NCBI GenBank assembly: GCA_023213395.1
Contig: CM041465.1
Coordinates: 146,699,741 to 146,763,740 of the forward strand
Origin: Cycas panzhihuaensis
Lineage: Eukaryota > Cycadophyta
DNA length: 64,000 nt
Direction of reading: 5' to 3'
Shown in pieces: positions 11,472 through 21,661 of the stretch. The stretch's first letter is position 1. Every line of letters begins with the position of its first letter. The notes beneath the pieces are model-generated. The model was given only the letters and a program-made list of their open reading frames with translations. It was not told where the DNA came from and made no database searches. The position numbers were made by a program, and so were the translations under genes.

Positions 11472-12108
11472 TGTTGAGACGATAAGGTCCCAATACCCTA
11501 AAACCGCCACTAAGATCTAAACTATTCTTACAACTAATTATAGGAATCAAAACTAAGATTACATGCAATTTCTTAAACTAGAGATAAAATAATAAAATAA
11601 ATAAGAAAGTCAAGTATAAAGTTTACACCTGATATAACGTGGTAAAACCCTAACAGTATGCTAGGGAAGCATCCACATAGGAAAGGTATCGATATTTATT
11701 ATCACATAATGGAGAAAATATACATAACTAGTAGTAGAGTGCTCTCAGCAACAACAACCAGTCGTTGCCCTACTCACAGTACATTGAACAACCTCAACAT
11801 AAAGAAATATTCCCTAAATTGGGCTATATGAGTGGGTCATACATAGCACACATCTTGACCATAGAATCTAGGGTATTTTTATTGAACGACCCTGATTCTC
11901 TTTATAATTTAATATAGTTTATAGTGCTAATTTTTTTAGCCAGGGGTTATCACCCACGAACCCCCTCTTAGTGAGGGGAGTTCCATACCCCCTGGACAAG
12001 GGGACTCCCGCCCCCCTTGGAACCCCTCAAGGAAGGTTTAGGGGGGAACTCGCACTGCCAACATGTCAAAATTTTAGCCTCCCAACTATTTGTTGTCACA
12101 TTCTGATA
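11472..12108 (-). repeat. 5' LTR of Copia-B
   Basis: Partner of 6790-7426, same length. On the minus strand it starts TATCAGAATG (TG decayed to TA) and ends GTCTCAACA next to the primer site. Differences from the other LTR are mostly transitions scattered over the whole length, so the insertion is old. Confidence 0.92.
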
Positions 12109-14091
12109 AATTCTCCCTATAAAATTTAAATGCATACTAATAATTCTCTTATTAATGCATCAGGAAGATAATTATTTCTTCCTTTAATGAATTCAATCTC
12201 AAAATTATATTATTATAAAATAACTTGCCAGCATGCATATCTACCTCTATAAAGCTAAGCAGATATATTCTTAGTCATGAACCAACTAAAATTTTTACTG
12301 TCAGTTCTAATAATAATTTTTTCTAGTAAGAGCAACAAATGAAATTTATTGACTCACCAAGTATCTTTTAATACATATATTTAAAACATATATGGGCCTT
12401 AATAAGAAGGTTCCAATATTGTTAATTCTTTACAAATGAATTTTAATTCATGTACTACTTTGGCGACTACTTCTATCCACTTGAATGGCTTAGTCCATAT
12501 TACCTAACACAAAGTTATAGTTTTATTTGAGAATTATTATATAAATTTTCCTATATAATTTACACAACCTAAAATTTTTGACACTACTTCAACAAAACTA
12601 AATTATCTTGAAACCCTAATATCTTTTTTAATATATGCTCTTGTAAATGAATCTTTCCATCTTAAATAAGTATTCCTAAAAATTCTATTTTATTTTGAGT
12701 AATAACAAATTTACTATTATCCTTTAATAACTCAATCCCATAGGTCCTTATTAATTTTGTAAAGGTCTTTAAATGTTGTATATGTTCTACCTTATTTTCT
12801 AAATAAATCAAAAAATCATTTGTATAATTTGCTATAAAACTGTGGTAAGGAGTGAATATGGGATCCATTCTTTGCTAAAATTGACTTGAAGCATTCTTCA
12901 ATCCAAAGGCATTACCAACCATTCATATAAACCAATTAGAGTTGAAAAGGCAATTTTATAGGTATCTTTTAGATGAATCTTTATCTGATGATATCTTGAC
13001 TTACAATCAAATTTAAAAAATATTTTATCTTTTGACACTTTATTAATCAGATCCCCTTTATTGTATAGAGGCCACTTTATATCTATCGTAATTAAATTTA
13101 ATATAATATAATTAATAACCATTTTAGCCTTACCTCATTTAATCTCTATATGATTCCTTACAATAAGTGTTACAGAGAAAAATGTTGAAGAAAATGGTTT
13201 GATTAGTCCTTTTATAAGTAGCTCCTAGATTAGACTTCTTATTTCATTATCATCTTCTCTATTAAGGATGATCTTTTTGCTTTGGACTGATTTATTATAT
13301 AGAGTTAGATTTTTTGCAGAGTTAGATTTTTTGCAAACACTTCATCGATGCTCAATTTTTCTAATGGATGATCAATGCAATAGGATTTTAACAACTTTCT
13401 GAAGAGAGAATAAATCTTCCAATAATGGTGTTAGAATTATTGGAGGCTGCCTAAAGCTTAAAATGTTTCTATTTGTTTTATTTTTTTCTTTTTGTGCAAG
13501 CTGATGTATGACCTATTCTAGACTTAGATCTGCTCTAATTATTTTTAATTGTTTGTATACAGATGAATTATTGATTATAGGAAGAACAATTTATTCTCCT
13601 TCAATTTGTATAATTACACAAGAATCAGTTATAGTGTATGGCCCAACTAAATCAAGAAATGGGCTTCCTAATCCAATATCTGCAGAAAATGTCTTAGACA
13701 ATTCTACCTATATAAATTATAACCTTTTTTGCTTTCTTCCAAATCTTATAGGAGTATCTAATATAAAATATTCTAGCAAGATCTGACCATTCATTGTTTT
13801 AATTGAAGTTGGCCTTTTTTTTCTTACCCAATGAGTGAATACATCTAGATTTACAAAATTTATATCTGCTCTTGTATCCAAGATAGCTATTATAGACTTG
13901 AATCTTGACTGCTACTTGTTGTTCCATGCATACCATCATGTTTATCTTTCTTTGTTAACTAGAAGAAGCTTCAAGAAATCTATTATCTTTATAACTATAC
14001 AACTTAAGCTCAAGAATTTTCTTTTTATATGGATTCAAAGAATGTACAATTATATTGACCAGAGTATCTTCTACTTTGCTTGTAATGAATT
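12109..14091 (-). pseudogene. EVE-A protease, reverse transcriptase and RNase H
   Basis: The enzymatic part of the caulimovirid polyprotein, minus strand. The aspartic protease site near 13850-13880 keeps the catalytic Asp but reads LDTRAD, so the conserved Gly is lost. The reverse transcriptase lies at about 13450-12660: open pieces at 12898-13122 (FKFDCKSRYHQIKIHL, LYEWLVMPLD) and 12662-12868 hold the palm. The catalytic box at 12815-12826 reads YTND, so one catalytic Asp is replaced. RNase H follows at 12540-12110, with stops. The protein would have processed the polyprotein and copied pregenomic RNA. This copy is inactive. The same region in EVE-B lies at about 39170-39758 and 48196-49600. 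Confidence 0.85.
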
Positions 14092-14323
14092 TATTAGAAA
14101 ACAAACCACATAAGAAATAATATTGGCAAACAAAAGTAAACCACCTCAAGATCAAATGGTACCCTTAAGGTACCTCAAATTATATTAACTCCATAATAAA
14201 ATATTACATCAAATGATTTCATATAATATATAGCATGTGTATTTATAATACATAATATGATAATGAGTATGGGACCCATATGCATATGGGACATAATAAA
14301 TGTGCATTACTAATATTCCAACA
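14092..14323 (-). repeat. 3' LTR of Copia-C
   Basis: Begins on the minus strand TGTTGGAATATTAGTAATG and ends in a decayed form of the TTTTTCAACA end seen in the partner (16716-16947). The shared core contains ggtacccttaaggtacct. It is short for a copia LTR but typical of small elements. Confidence 0.9.
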
Positions 14324-14330
14324 CTCCCCC
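14324..14330 (-). other. polypurine tract of Copia-C
   Basis: GGGGGAG on the minus strand, directly before the TG of the 3' LTR. Confidence 0.8.
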
Positions 14331-14793
14331 TTCATTCACGTTTGGGTCATGTGTACTTGCAATGCCTTGTCCTTGGAAATGTCTTGAAGATAATGTCTTC
14401 AACTTGATCCTTATCTTCAATCTTATAATGATGTATTTACTGTAGAATGATGTCTTCAACTTGATTTCCATCTCCAATTCTGTACTGATGCCTTTGTTGT
14501 AGGATGATGCCTTCAACTTGATTTTCGTCTTCAATCCTATAGCGATGTCTTTATTATAGCAGCTCTAGCAAGTGTAAATCTTGATTCTTCATCAACGTTG
14601 GTCTAGTTTGATGTTGATATAAATCTTGTAAGTGACCATCTTCAAATATAACTTACCTATCATCATTATCCTATATAAATTCTTGATCACTATATACAAT
14701 AGTAACCTTTGGATTGAAATCTTCATCAACTTATATACTCTTTAAACTTGAATTAATACTCAAAGTAGGAACATCATATAGACTTGAATCAAT

Positions 14794-15400
14794 TTAAGAC
14801 TTATCTTCTATAGGATCATTAGATTTATATTCAATTTCCCTTAGAATACTAATGTCATCTAAATAAACCTTTATCGATTTATCACTCTCAACATATTCAA
14901 TAGAAGTTGTAGTCTCATCAATATATTCAACCATAGTTTCTTTATATTCAATATAAATTTCATAAGTACTCATACATTCTTCATCTTGACATGTCATTTC
15001 ATCAGTGTCGATAATACTCTCTTCATTTGTTTTACCTATATCATAGCCATAACTAATATTATTTACCTTTTCAATCATTCATTGTATCTCTTTAAGAGTT
15101 TGTTCAAATATATCCTCTAAAAAATCCCAAGCTTCCTTAGAAGTACTTGTCTAATGAATCTTAGGAATGCTAAAATAATATACAGAAAGAAGATCAACCT
15201 TGTCTAATACAGCAAGAATCATGATAAATGCTTCTTTGTCTTTCTTGTTAAGTTTTTTTCTCTCTTATTCATCCTTAGGAATATAATATTCATCAATAAT
15301 AAATTTCCACATACCTCTAGCTTTGAAAAAACATCTTATTTTAACTGTCTAAAAGAAATAGTTTGCTCCATTATAGTTAGGTATCAGAAGAAGCAAATCC
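14794..15400 (-). pseudogene. Copia-C gag remnant
   Basis: Reading minus from about 15400, the sequence resembles the UBN2-type copia gag in broken frames: a GANYFF-like segment, then KDKEAFIMILAVLD, then TSKEAWDFLEDIFEQ near 15120-15160. The open stretch 14794-15078 continues as a strongly acidic 94-residue tail (many Glu and Asp, EYIEYKETMVEYID-like). It has no zinc knuckle. I cannot assign the acidic tail to a known domain. Gag would package element RNA. The remaining interior to 14330 has only broken frames and repeated cttcaacttgat-type motifs (14395-14525). Confidence 0.6.
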
Positions 15401-15479
15401 CTTAAGTAATATTCATTTGTCTCATGAACATACATGACTATGTTATTTCCTATATGATTGTAAGTGTATCTCCAAATAA

Positions 15480-16703
15480 CATGTCCCTTTTTTTCAATCA
15501 ACAAACTCACCTAACATTGGTAACTTGTCTATTAATCAATCTCAACAAACTTCCTCATGTCTCATGTCCCTCACATTACTAACTTTATCATCACATAATT
15601 GCCTTATGCATCTCTCATATTTCCAAATAGTCACATGCAATGAGTATCTAAAACACCATCAAATCAATGCCTATACCACATACATCTCATAGAAATCATG
15701 CACACCTCACGTCACCATTAAATCGCCAAGACATATCACACTTCACTTAATTGCCTAAGACATGACTCATGCCACAACATTACCAATTAATGAATAAACC
15801 ACACATGTATATATTGAGAAATGATGTATATAACATTAACTTAATAATAACACAGTTTATATCACTTAAAGTCAATGCATCTCATGTAAACCTTTCCCTT
15901 ACTTGTCATATCTTGCCTATCTCATACCCTCAGACTCTCCCAATTAACTTGCCATATAACTCACATGTAATAAGTACCTCATCACCTCACATCACCAACT
16001 TTCTTACCCTCAAATTTTTGTAACATACGCCCATCAACCCCTCCTATGTAAAACACTATCAAAGAGGTAACCTACTATTAACATTGCCCAACAAACATGC
16101 CTCATGTTGACTACTCTTGCCCATAATTGAAGTGTGCTTAATGCACTCTCTTCACCTCAAATTTCTATCATTACTTTACTATAGCATCTCTCTTATATAA
16201 CCACATGTAATGAGATTCAAATAGCTGCCTATTTTCCCATTCTTTCCCAACTTACTCTCCCATGTAAAGAACATGTAAGAGATCTTAGACCCACTTCAAC
16301 ATTACCCATTAACTTTCTCATGCAAAAATGCATGTAAGAAAGTACAAAAGCACTATACTTTTACCTAATGTGCCATCACTTTGCCTTTATATTGTTTATA
16401 TTAATGACATATAGACTCTATAATTATTTCATGGGGTATTGCTTTCTCCTACTAATCAACAAAAAGTTGGCAATGGATAACAATTGGATGTACTATTTCT
16501 CTCCATATACGGGTAGCCTCAAACACCTTTAAGACTGAACAAGAAACACCTCCACATAATCCTAGGGCTTATATAGGCTCTACATTGGCTGTAAGAGGAA
16601 CAAGCGTTATTGAACAAAATAAACTCACATCAATGGCTCTATAGAGCCACCTCCTCACACTAATAGGATTAGAGTTTCACCAACCAACACCTCACTCAAC
16701 CTT
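15480..16703 (-). other. long repetitive leader of Copia-C
   Basis: About 1.2 kb between the primer site and gag without conserved coding. On the plus strand it is C-rich and contains many dispersed copies of short motifs around catgtaa and catgcaa (for example near 15968, 16202, 16262, 16273 and 16330), spaced irregularly and often next to tcacctcac. It looks like degenerated tandem repeats that expanded in the untranslated leader. The 84-codon frame at 15769-16023 falls in this repeat and is not taken as a gene. Confidence 0.55.
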
Positions 16704-16715
16704 GCTCTGATACCA
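16704..16715 (-). other. tRNA-iMet primer-binding site of Copia-C
   Basis: TGGTATCAGAGC on the minus strand, directly abutting the LTR end at 16716. Confidence 0.93.
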
Positions 16716-16947
16716 TGTTGAAAAACAAAATGCATAAGAAATAATATTAGCAAATAGAAACAAATCACCTCAAGATCGAATGGTACCCTTAAGGTACCTC
16801 AAATTGTATTAACTCCATAACAAAATATTACATCAGATAATTTCATATAATACATAACATGTGTATTTATAATAGACAATATGATAGTAATTATGGGACC
16901 CACTTTCATGTGGGATATAACAAATGTGCATTACTAATATTCCAACA
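16716..16947 (-). repeat. 5' LTR of Copia-C
   Basis: Partner of 14092-14323. On the minus strand it runs TGTTGGAATATTAG to TTTTTCAACA with intact TG and CA ends. Confidence 0.92.
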
Positions 16948-17601
16948 GAAGTCTATGTTTGACTATATTCATGTTGAATTTGCTTCTTCTTCTAAATATT
17001 CAGGTTCTTATGGATGATTTTCTTCTTCTATAGAACCATTATCTTCTTGCACCTATTTTGAAGAGCATGGAAAATAGAAATTTGATGATTTGTTAGAATC
17101 ATATGACCAAGCAATCATGTTAATACTCCCTTCACTTTCTTTGTGCTCATCTTCTATGTTGTCATCCTAAATAGGATCAAGTCTTCTATCACTGACCCTT
17201 GCTCTATTTGAAACATATCACTATAGTGTTCAAATGTTGGTCTTATTTCAGCCATTTCCCATTGGTTGAAAATTTCCTCATCTACAAATATTAATCTTAC
17301 TCTTTTTGATGTTATCTTAGGACATGAATGGGCATAATGTCCCTTTTGTTTGCATGAGTAGCAACAAACTTCTTTAGCATGATTTGGTACCTTTCTCTTT
17401 CTCCAAAAGAATGTGAATGGATGAAATCTCATATTCTATTTATTTATTGCTTTGAACCTATTTCTTCTGTAAATTTTAGGCAATTTCTTTTTGTGGTCAT
17501 ATTATTTACATCCTTCTATTTTATTACAGTTTGTTGTCAAAATCGTAGCTAGTTTATTATGTACCTATCTCTGCAAACAAATCATTCTAATTTCTTGTCT
17601 G
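16948..17601 (-). pseudogene. EVE-A coat-protein C-terminal part with zinc knuckle
   Basis: The open stretch 17154-17432 (92 residues) carries an intact CCHC knuckle (Cys24, Cys27, His32, Cys37; CYSCKQKGHYAHSC) flanked by basic residues (FFWRKRKVPNHAKE). It is followed by the acidic tail usual after this domain in caulimovirid coat proteins. This part binds viral RNA during assembly. The coat-protein body is on the far side of Copia-D1 (26028-26640), and the acidic linker continues left until Copia-C interrupts it. Among the three viral copies covering this point, this is the only one that keeps all four zinc ligands. Confidence 0.85.
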
Positions 17602-17938
17602 TGATGGAGCCGGAGGAGCAGAGCAGGACATCACGACGTTCTCATCTTGAGTACAACGGCAATTTCCAATAGAGTGGCGGTGTTAATAAACACCAGGGAG
17701 GTATTCCCAACCCTTAAATAGAGAATTCGGGGAGGCGTCGGGCGCCATCACCCTAGTTGCACAACAATTAAGGTTAGTTTGAAAAAATATTAAAAATAAA
17801 TAACGGTGATACGTACCTCAAATGAGTGGTCGGTCCGGGCGGCTATTGAACGGTTCAAGGTGCCCTAGGGGCCCTCAAAGGTGGCTTTGAGGGGCCCTAA
17901 GCACTCTGGTGCACGTACATTGGGATTATTCCCAACAT
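17602..17938 (-). repeat. 3' LTR of Copia-D1
   Basis: A 337-bp LTR, nearly identical to 25692-26027. On the minus strand it starts TGTTGGGAATAATCCCAATG, whose first bases form a short palindrome. An imperfect 14-bp stem with a 3- to 4-base loop lies at 17867-17899 (aggggccctcaaag ... ctttgaggggccct). The close similarity of the two LTRs makes this one of the younger insertions here. Confidence 0.94.
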
Positions 17939-18650
17939 TCTCCCCCATAAGCCCAATGTGTATGACTCCTAAATCATCTCTAAATTTCTCAAACTTGATT
18001 TTTCCCAAGGCCTTTGTAAAAATATCCGTTGTTTGATCTTCAGTGCTACAATAAGTCAATTCTATCTCTTCTGCTTGTACAAGCTCCCGAATAAAGTGGT
18101 ATTGAGTTTCAATGTGCTTTGTTCTGCCATGGAATACTAGATTTTTGGTCATTTGAATAGTGCTCTGATTGTCACACCAAATTTTAGTGGGACCATGATG
18201 TTTAATTTGAAAATCTTGTAAGAGTTTTCTTAACCAGATTGATTCACAGGCTCTAACTGCTGCGACTTTATATTACCTTGGTGTGGATAAGGAAACTGTA
18301 TTTTGTTTCTTTGTACTCCAAGCTACTGCTGCTGATCCCATACTAAATGCATATCCTGAGGTAGATTTTCTATCATCGATATCACCAGCCCAATCTGAAT
18401 CTGTATAACCAGTTAACTGAAACTTGGATGTAGATTTGTAGTATAGCCCAAAGTCTGAAGTCCATTTAAGGTATCTGAGGATTCTTTTAGCAGCTTGCCA
18501 GTGAGATGTCTTTGGATCCTGCATAAATCTAGATACAACACTTACGGAATATGTTATATCAGGTCGAGTAGAGGTTAAATAAAGTAGGCTACTAATCAAT
18601 TGTCTATAGTGAGTGGGATCAACTGAAGTTGAGTCATCTGTCTTAGACAG
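17865..18650 (-). pseudogene. Copia-D1 RNase H
   Basis: Copia RNase H in two open pieces. 18273-18599 has the connection segment (STRPDITYSVSVVSRFM), the first catalytic region YTDSDWAGDIDDRKSTSGY and the following block. 17865-18152 has the C-terminal FHGRTKHIETQYHFIRE and STEDQTTDIFTKAL motifs, ending in the sequence that overlaps the polypurine tract and LTR. The interval 18153-18272 joins them in a broken frame (SLSTPR truncated before the EAEY-type motif). RNase H degrades RNA in the RNA/DNA hybrid. Confidence 0.88.
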
Positions 18651-19362
18651 CTTAATTCAATTCTGCTTTGGTATTGATAATGGTTTCTGAGTTTGTCATA
18701 TTAAATCTTTGTAGAAGGTCTAATATATATTTACGTTGAGATATAAATATTCCTTGTTTATCTTACCACACTTCCAATCCTAGGAAGTAGTGTATAAGAC
18801 CTAAGTTTGTCATTTCGAATTCCTTACACATAGCTTCTTTAAATTGATTTAAAAGTTGGGAGTCATTTCCGGTATAAATTAAGTCATCTACGTAAAGTCC
18901 TATGATCAATATCGAATTTCCTTTAATTTTGGTGTATAGGTTTGGATCTGCTTAAGATCTTTCAAACCCTTGATCTTTAAGATATGTGTCTATACGGGAA
19001 TACCAAGCCCTAGGTGCTTGTTTTAGACCATATAATGCTTTCTTTAACTTGTACACTTTGTTTTCTTCCCCCTGACTTCAAAACCGAGGGGTTGAGAGAC
19101 ATAGATATCTTCTTGGATATAACCATTTAAGAAAGCACTTTTTACATCCATTTGATAAACAGGCCAACCCATTGGGGCGGCTAAGCTTATTATCATGCGA
19201 ACTGATTCCATCCTAGCAACTGGGGCAAATGTTTCGGTATAGTCTATGCCTTCTCTTTGGGCATAGCCTTTAGCAACTAAACGAGCTTTATATTTATCAA
19301 TTGATCCATCGGAGTGGAACTTAGTCTTATAGACCCATTTGGTTCCAATGGCTTTCTTCCTT
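18650..19362 (-). pseudogene. Copia-D1 reverse transcriptase, N-terminally truncated
   Basis: Reverse transcriptase in broken frame. The catalytic box YVDD is intact at 18883-18894. Motifs [15 protein letters not shown] (about 19115-19165) and [14 protein letters not shown] (about 18985-19035) are readable. The N-terminal stretch is missing because of a deletion that joins the GTKWVYK region directly to integrase at about 19360. By comparison with Copia-D2 the missing part corresponds to about 41490-42002. Several single-base frame breaks also occur, so no long open frame remains. Confidence 0.85.
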
Positions 19363-19977
19363 GGTCAGGGATGTGGGCATAGGCTAAACAGCCAAATACC
19401 TTAAGGTGACGGATACTAGGTTTATAACCAGTCCATGCTTCTTCTGGTGTCTTCCCCCTAACTGCTTTTGTGGAACATCGATTAAGTAAGTAGATTGCGG
19501 TATGGACTGCTTCAGCCCAAAATTCATAGCCTAAGTTTTTATCTTTAAGCATACAACGTGCCATTTCTACGATAGTTCTATTTTTCCTTTCAACTACACC
19601 ATTTTGTTGTGGGGTGTAGGGGTTGGTATGTTGTCGCCTAATCCCATGTTGGATATAGTAATCCTTGAAGATATTAGAGGTAAATTCTCCCCCATTATCT
19701 GATCTTAAGGAGAGGATATGATATCCACTTTGTCGCTCAACCAAGGTTTTGAAGTCAACAAAGTGGTCGAAAGCATCAGATTTTTATTTGAGAAAGAATA
19801 CCCAAGTCTTTCTTGTAAAGTCATCAATAAATGTAAGGAAATACTTGGCACCTGCCAAGGAGGGAGTGGCCATTGGGCCACAAATATCTGTATATCTGAG
19901 TTGAAGAGGCGGATGCCGATGGCTAAAAACTGGAAAACTTTCTCTATGGTGTTTTCCAAGAAGGCATCCTCACACAA
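19277..19977 (-). pseudogene. Copia-D1 integrase
   Basis: Open stretch 19277-19744 (155 residues) begins after the first catalytic Asp. It contains LRSDNGGEFTSN with the second Asp and NPYTPQQNGVVERKNRTIVE with the catalytic Glu, then the C-terminal [16 protein letters not shown]. The last about 25 residues come from the reverse transcriptase region read out of frame past the deletion joint. The upstream part (YFLTFIDDFTRKTWVFFLK) lies at 19750-19870 in another frame, and the HHCC zinc domain at about 19900-20050. Confidence 0.88.
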
Positions 19978-20253
19978 CTCTTTATTAACATCAATAGGGG
20001 TAAGCCATTAACCATATCTAATCTTTTCATAAGGGCTAAAGCTGGTATAATTAAGGTGGCCAAACGTCGATGCCATAGGTCACTATCCATAGTAGTTGTG
20101 GTTCTAAGGGCATATGTATCCGAGGGGTGATAGTAAGTTTAAATAAGCGATCTTTAGTCATGATACCCCTAGCAACAATAGCTTCATTTTGTCGTTTGTC
20201 TTTGATGACACATTCACCGTTGTCAAAAATTATTTTATAATCTTGTCCCATCA

Positions 20254-21661
20254 TCATCCCCTAGATAGTAAGTTTTTCTTTAAAGCAGGGACATATAGAA
20301 CATCATTTAAATATTTATATTCACCACTATCAGTCAATAAGGCAATGTTACCTTTTCCAATCGATTCGTGAGAAGTATTGTCTCCAAACATAATAGACCC
20401 TTTCTTATTTGTATCCAAAGTTTGAAATAACTGTTCTTTATGGGTCATGTGGGTGGAACAACCAGAATCAATATACCAACTATCGTCATCTTCTTCTATG
20501 GCTGAAAAACTAGATAGAAATAACCTATTGTTGATTTTAGAATCTGATGTATTTGACACATGTCCTCTAGAGGATGGTCCATATTTTAAAAAACACTTAT
20601 CTTCAACGTGACCGTTTCTACGACAATAAGTGTAATATAGTTGATCTCTTTTTCCATAACTAAGATTTTGATTCCTTGGTGGAGAGCGATCAAAGTTGAG
20701 AGGTCTCCCCCTTTCCTCATAGAATTGAGTATGATTATTTCTTGGTTGGTCACGATAGTTTTGAGGTGTTCTAGAAGGTTGTGGGTTCCCATGACAATGT
20801 GGACAACAAGAATGATTTTCAACTTGTCTTCGTTGGTTTGGGTTTCTTTGAGTGTTCGAATGTCTTGGAGAGTTTTCATGTTGTGGGGGTCGTCCTTGTC
20901 TATTATGAGGAGCTTGGTATCGTGGAGGATTTTGTCTAGGTTCATTTCTAAGGTTTTCATCTTTTCTCCTTAGAGGAGATTCGTTCTGTTTTGAGGTGCC
21001 ATCTTGAGGGTTAGGTTGAATGTTGGCCTTTGTAGCAAAGGCATGTTCTAAAGTTTCATTGGCAGCTTGTTGCTCTTCTATGGACATGAGCATAGCGAGA
21101 AGTTGTTCTATTTTGAGGGTACTTAGGTCTTTAGATACACTAATACTAGTAGCTACCATTTCAAAACGTCTAACGGCTCCTACACATCAAAGGATCCGTT
21201 CAACTACTCTTTGTTCGGTTAAGATGTCCCCAAGGGACCTCATTTGGTTAACTATATCTTGAATCTTGGTCATAAATTCAGTTATTGATTCATGAGGCAT
21301 CATACGTAAATTTTCAAACTTACTTCTTAAGTTTTGTAGTTTAGAGGACGCTTGACCCCTTCGTATATAAGCTGTAAAGTATCCCAAGCCTCTTTGGACT
21401 TAATGGATTCACTAACTCGTGGGAAAACATTATCTTGAATCTTGTAAAAATAAGAGCTAATGCTTCATTATCCTTTTTGACATTTTCTTTGTATGTAGCT
21501 TTTTCAGTATCAATTGGATTTGATCATAAGTCATTGTAACCGGTTCTTACTATATCCCACATTTCATTTGCTATGAGGATGGGCCTCATCCTCCTACTCC
21601 AGTTAAGAAAATTATTTCCATCAAATTTAGGAATAATCATATTCCCAAAACTAGACGTCAT
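20254..21661 (-). pseudogene. Copia-D1 gag and protease
   Basis: Gag starts at an ATG at 21661 (MTSSFGNMIIPKFDG). The UBN2-type gag body lies at 21160-21600 in shifted frames (HESITEFMTKIQDIVNQMRS at 21187-21387). The 301-residue open stretch 20254-21159 continues with a Pro-, Gln-, Asn- and Arg-rich linker (about residues 48-170). A zinc knuckle follows with the first ligand replaced by Tyr (Tyr176, Cys179, His184, Cys189). The aspartic protease carries the active site DSGC at residues 231-234 and a VLYVPALKKNLLS block at its end. Gag forms the particle and the protease cuts the polyprotein. Confidence 0.88.

Larger units (their letters stand above)
6790..12108 (-). mobile_element. Copia-B: full-length but decayed Tork/Tnt1-like copia element
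   Basis: Two 637-bp direct repeats (6790-7426 and 11472-12108) bound a minus-strand copia gag-pol. A perfect 12-base tRNA-iMet primer site lies two bases inside the 5' LTR. Element length is 5.3 kb, normal for this lineage. It interrupts EVE-A after the RNase H region: viral sequence ends at 12109 and resumes at 6789. The five-base flanks (GAATT and GAAAC on the minus strand) agree at only three positions, so the target-site duplication has decayed. The lineage call rests on reverse transcriptase features (EYDHCVYFK, YIDDMLLAS) typical of Tork/Tnt1 elements. Confidence 0.92.
14092..16947 (-). mobile_element. Copia-C: 2.86-kb non-autonomous copia-like element
   Basis: Both LTRs (about 232 bp), an adjoining exact tRNA-iMet primer site and a GGGGGAG polypurine tract are present. 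The interior is only about 2.4 kb, holding a long leader and a short gag remnant, with no protease, integrase or reverse transcriptase. It would depend on enzymes supplied by another copia element. It sits between the coat and protease regions of EVE-A, and viral sequence continues on each side. A clear target-site duplication was not found. Confidence 0.88.

Noticed and set aside
10723-11520. Plus-strand frames of 92 and 116 codons in Copia-B
   Set aside because: They are antisense shadows of the gag region on the minus strand.
20586-20960. 124-codon minus-strand frame inside Copia-D1 gag
   Set aside because: It is an alternative frame of the same low-complexity gag linker. The 301-codon frame with zinc knuckle and protease is the real one.
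20641-21262. Plus-strand frames in Copia-D1 (and 43260-43841 in Copia-D2)
   Set aside because: They are antisense to the gag linker, which has a biased composition that keeps the opposite strand open.
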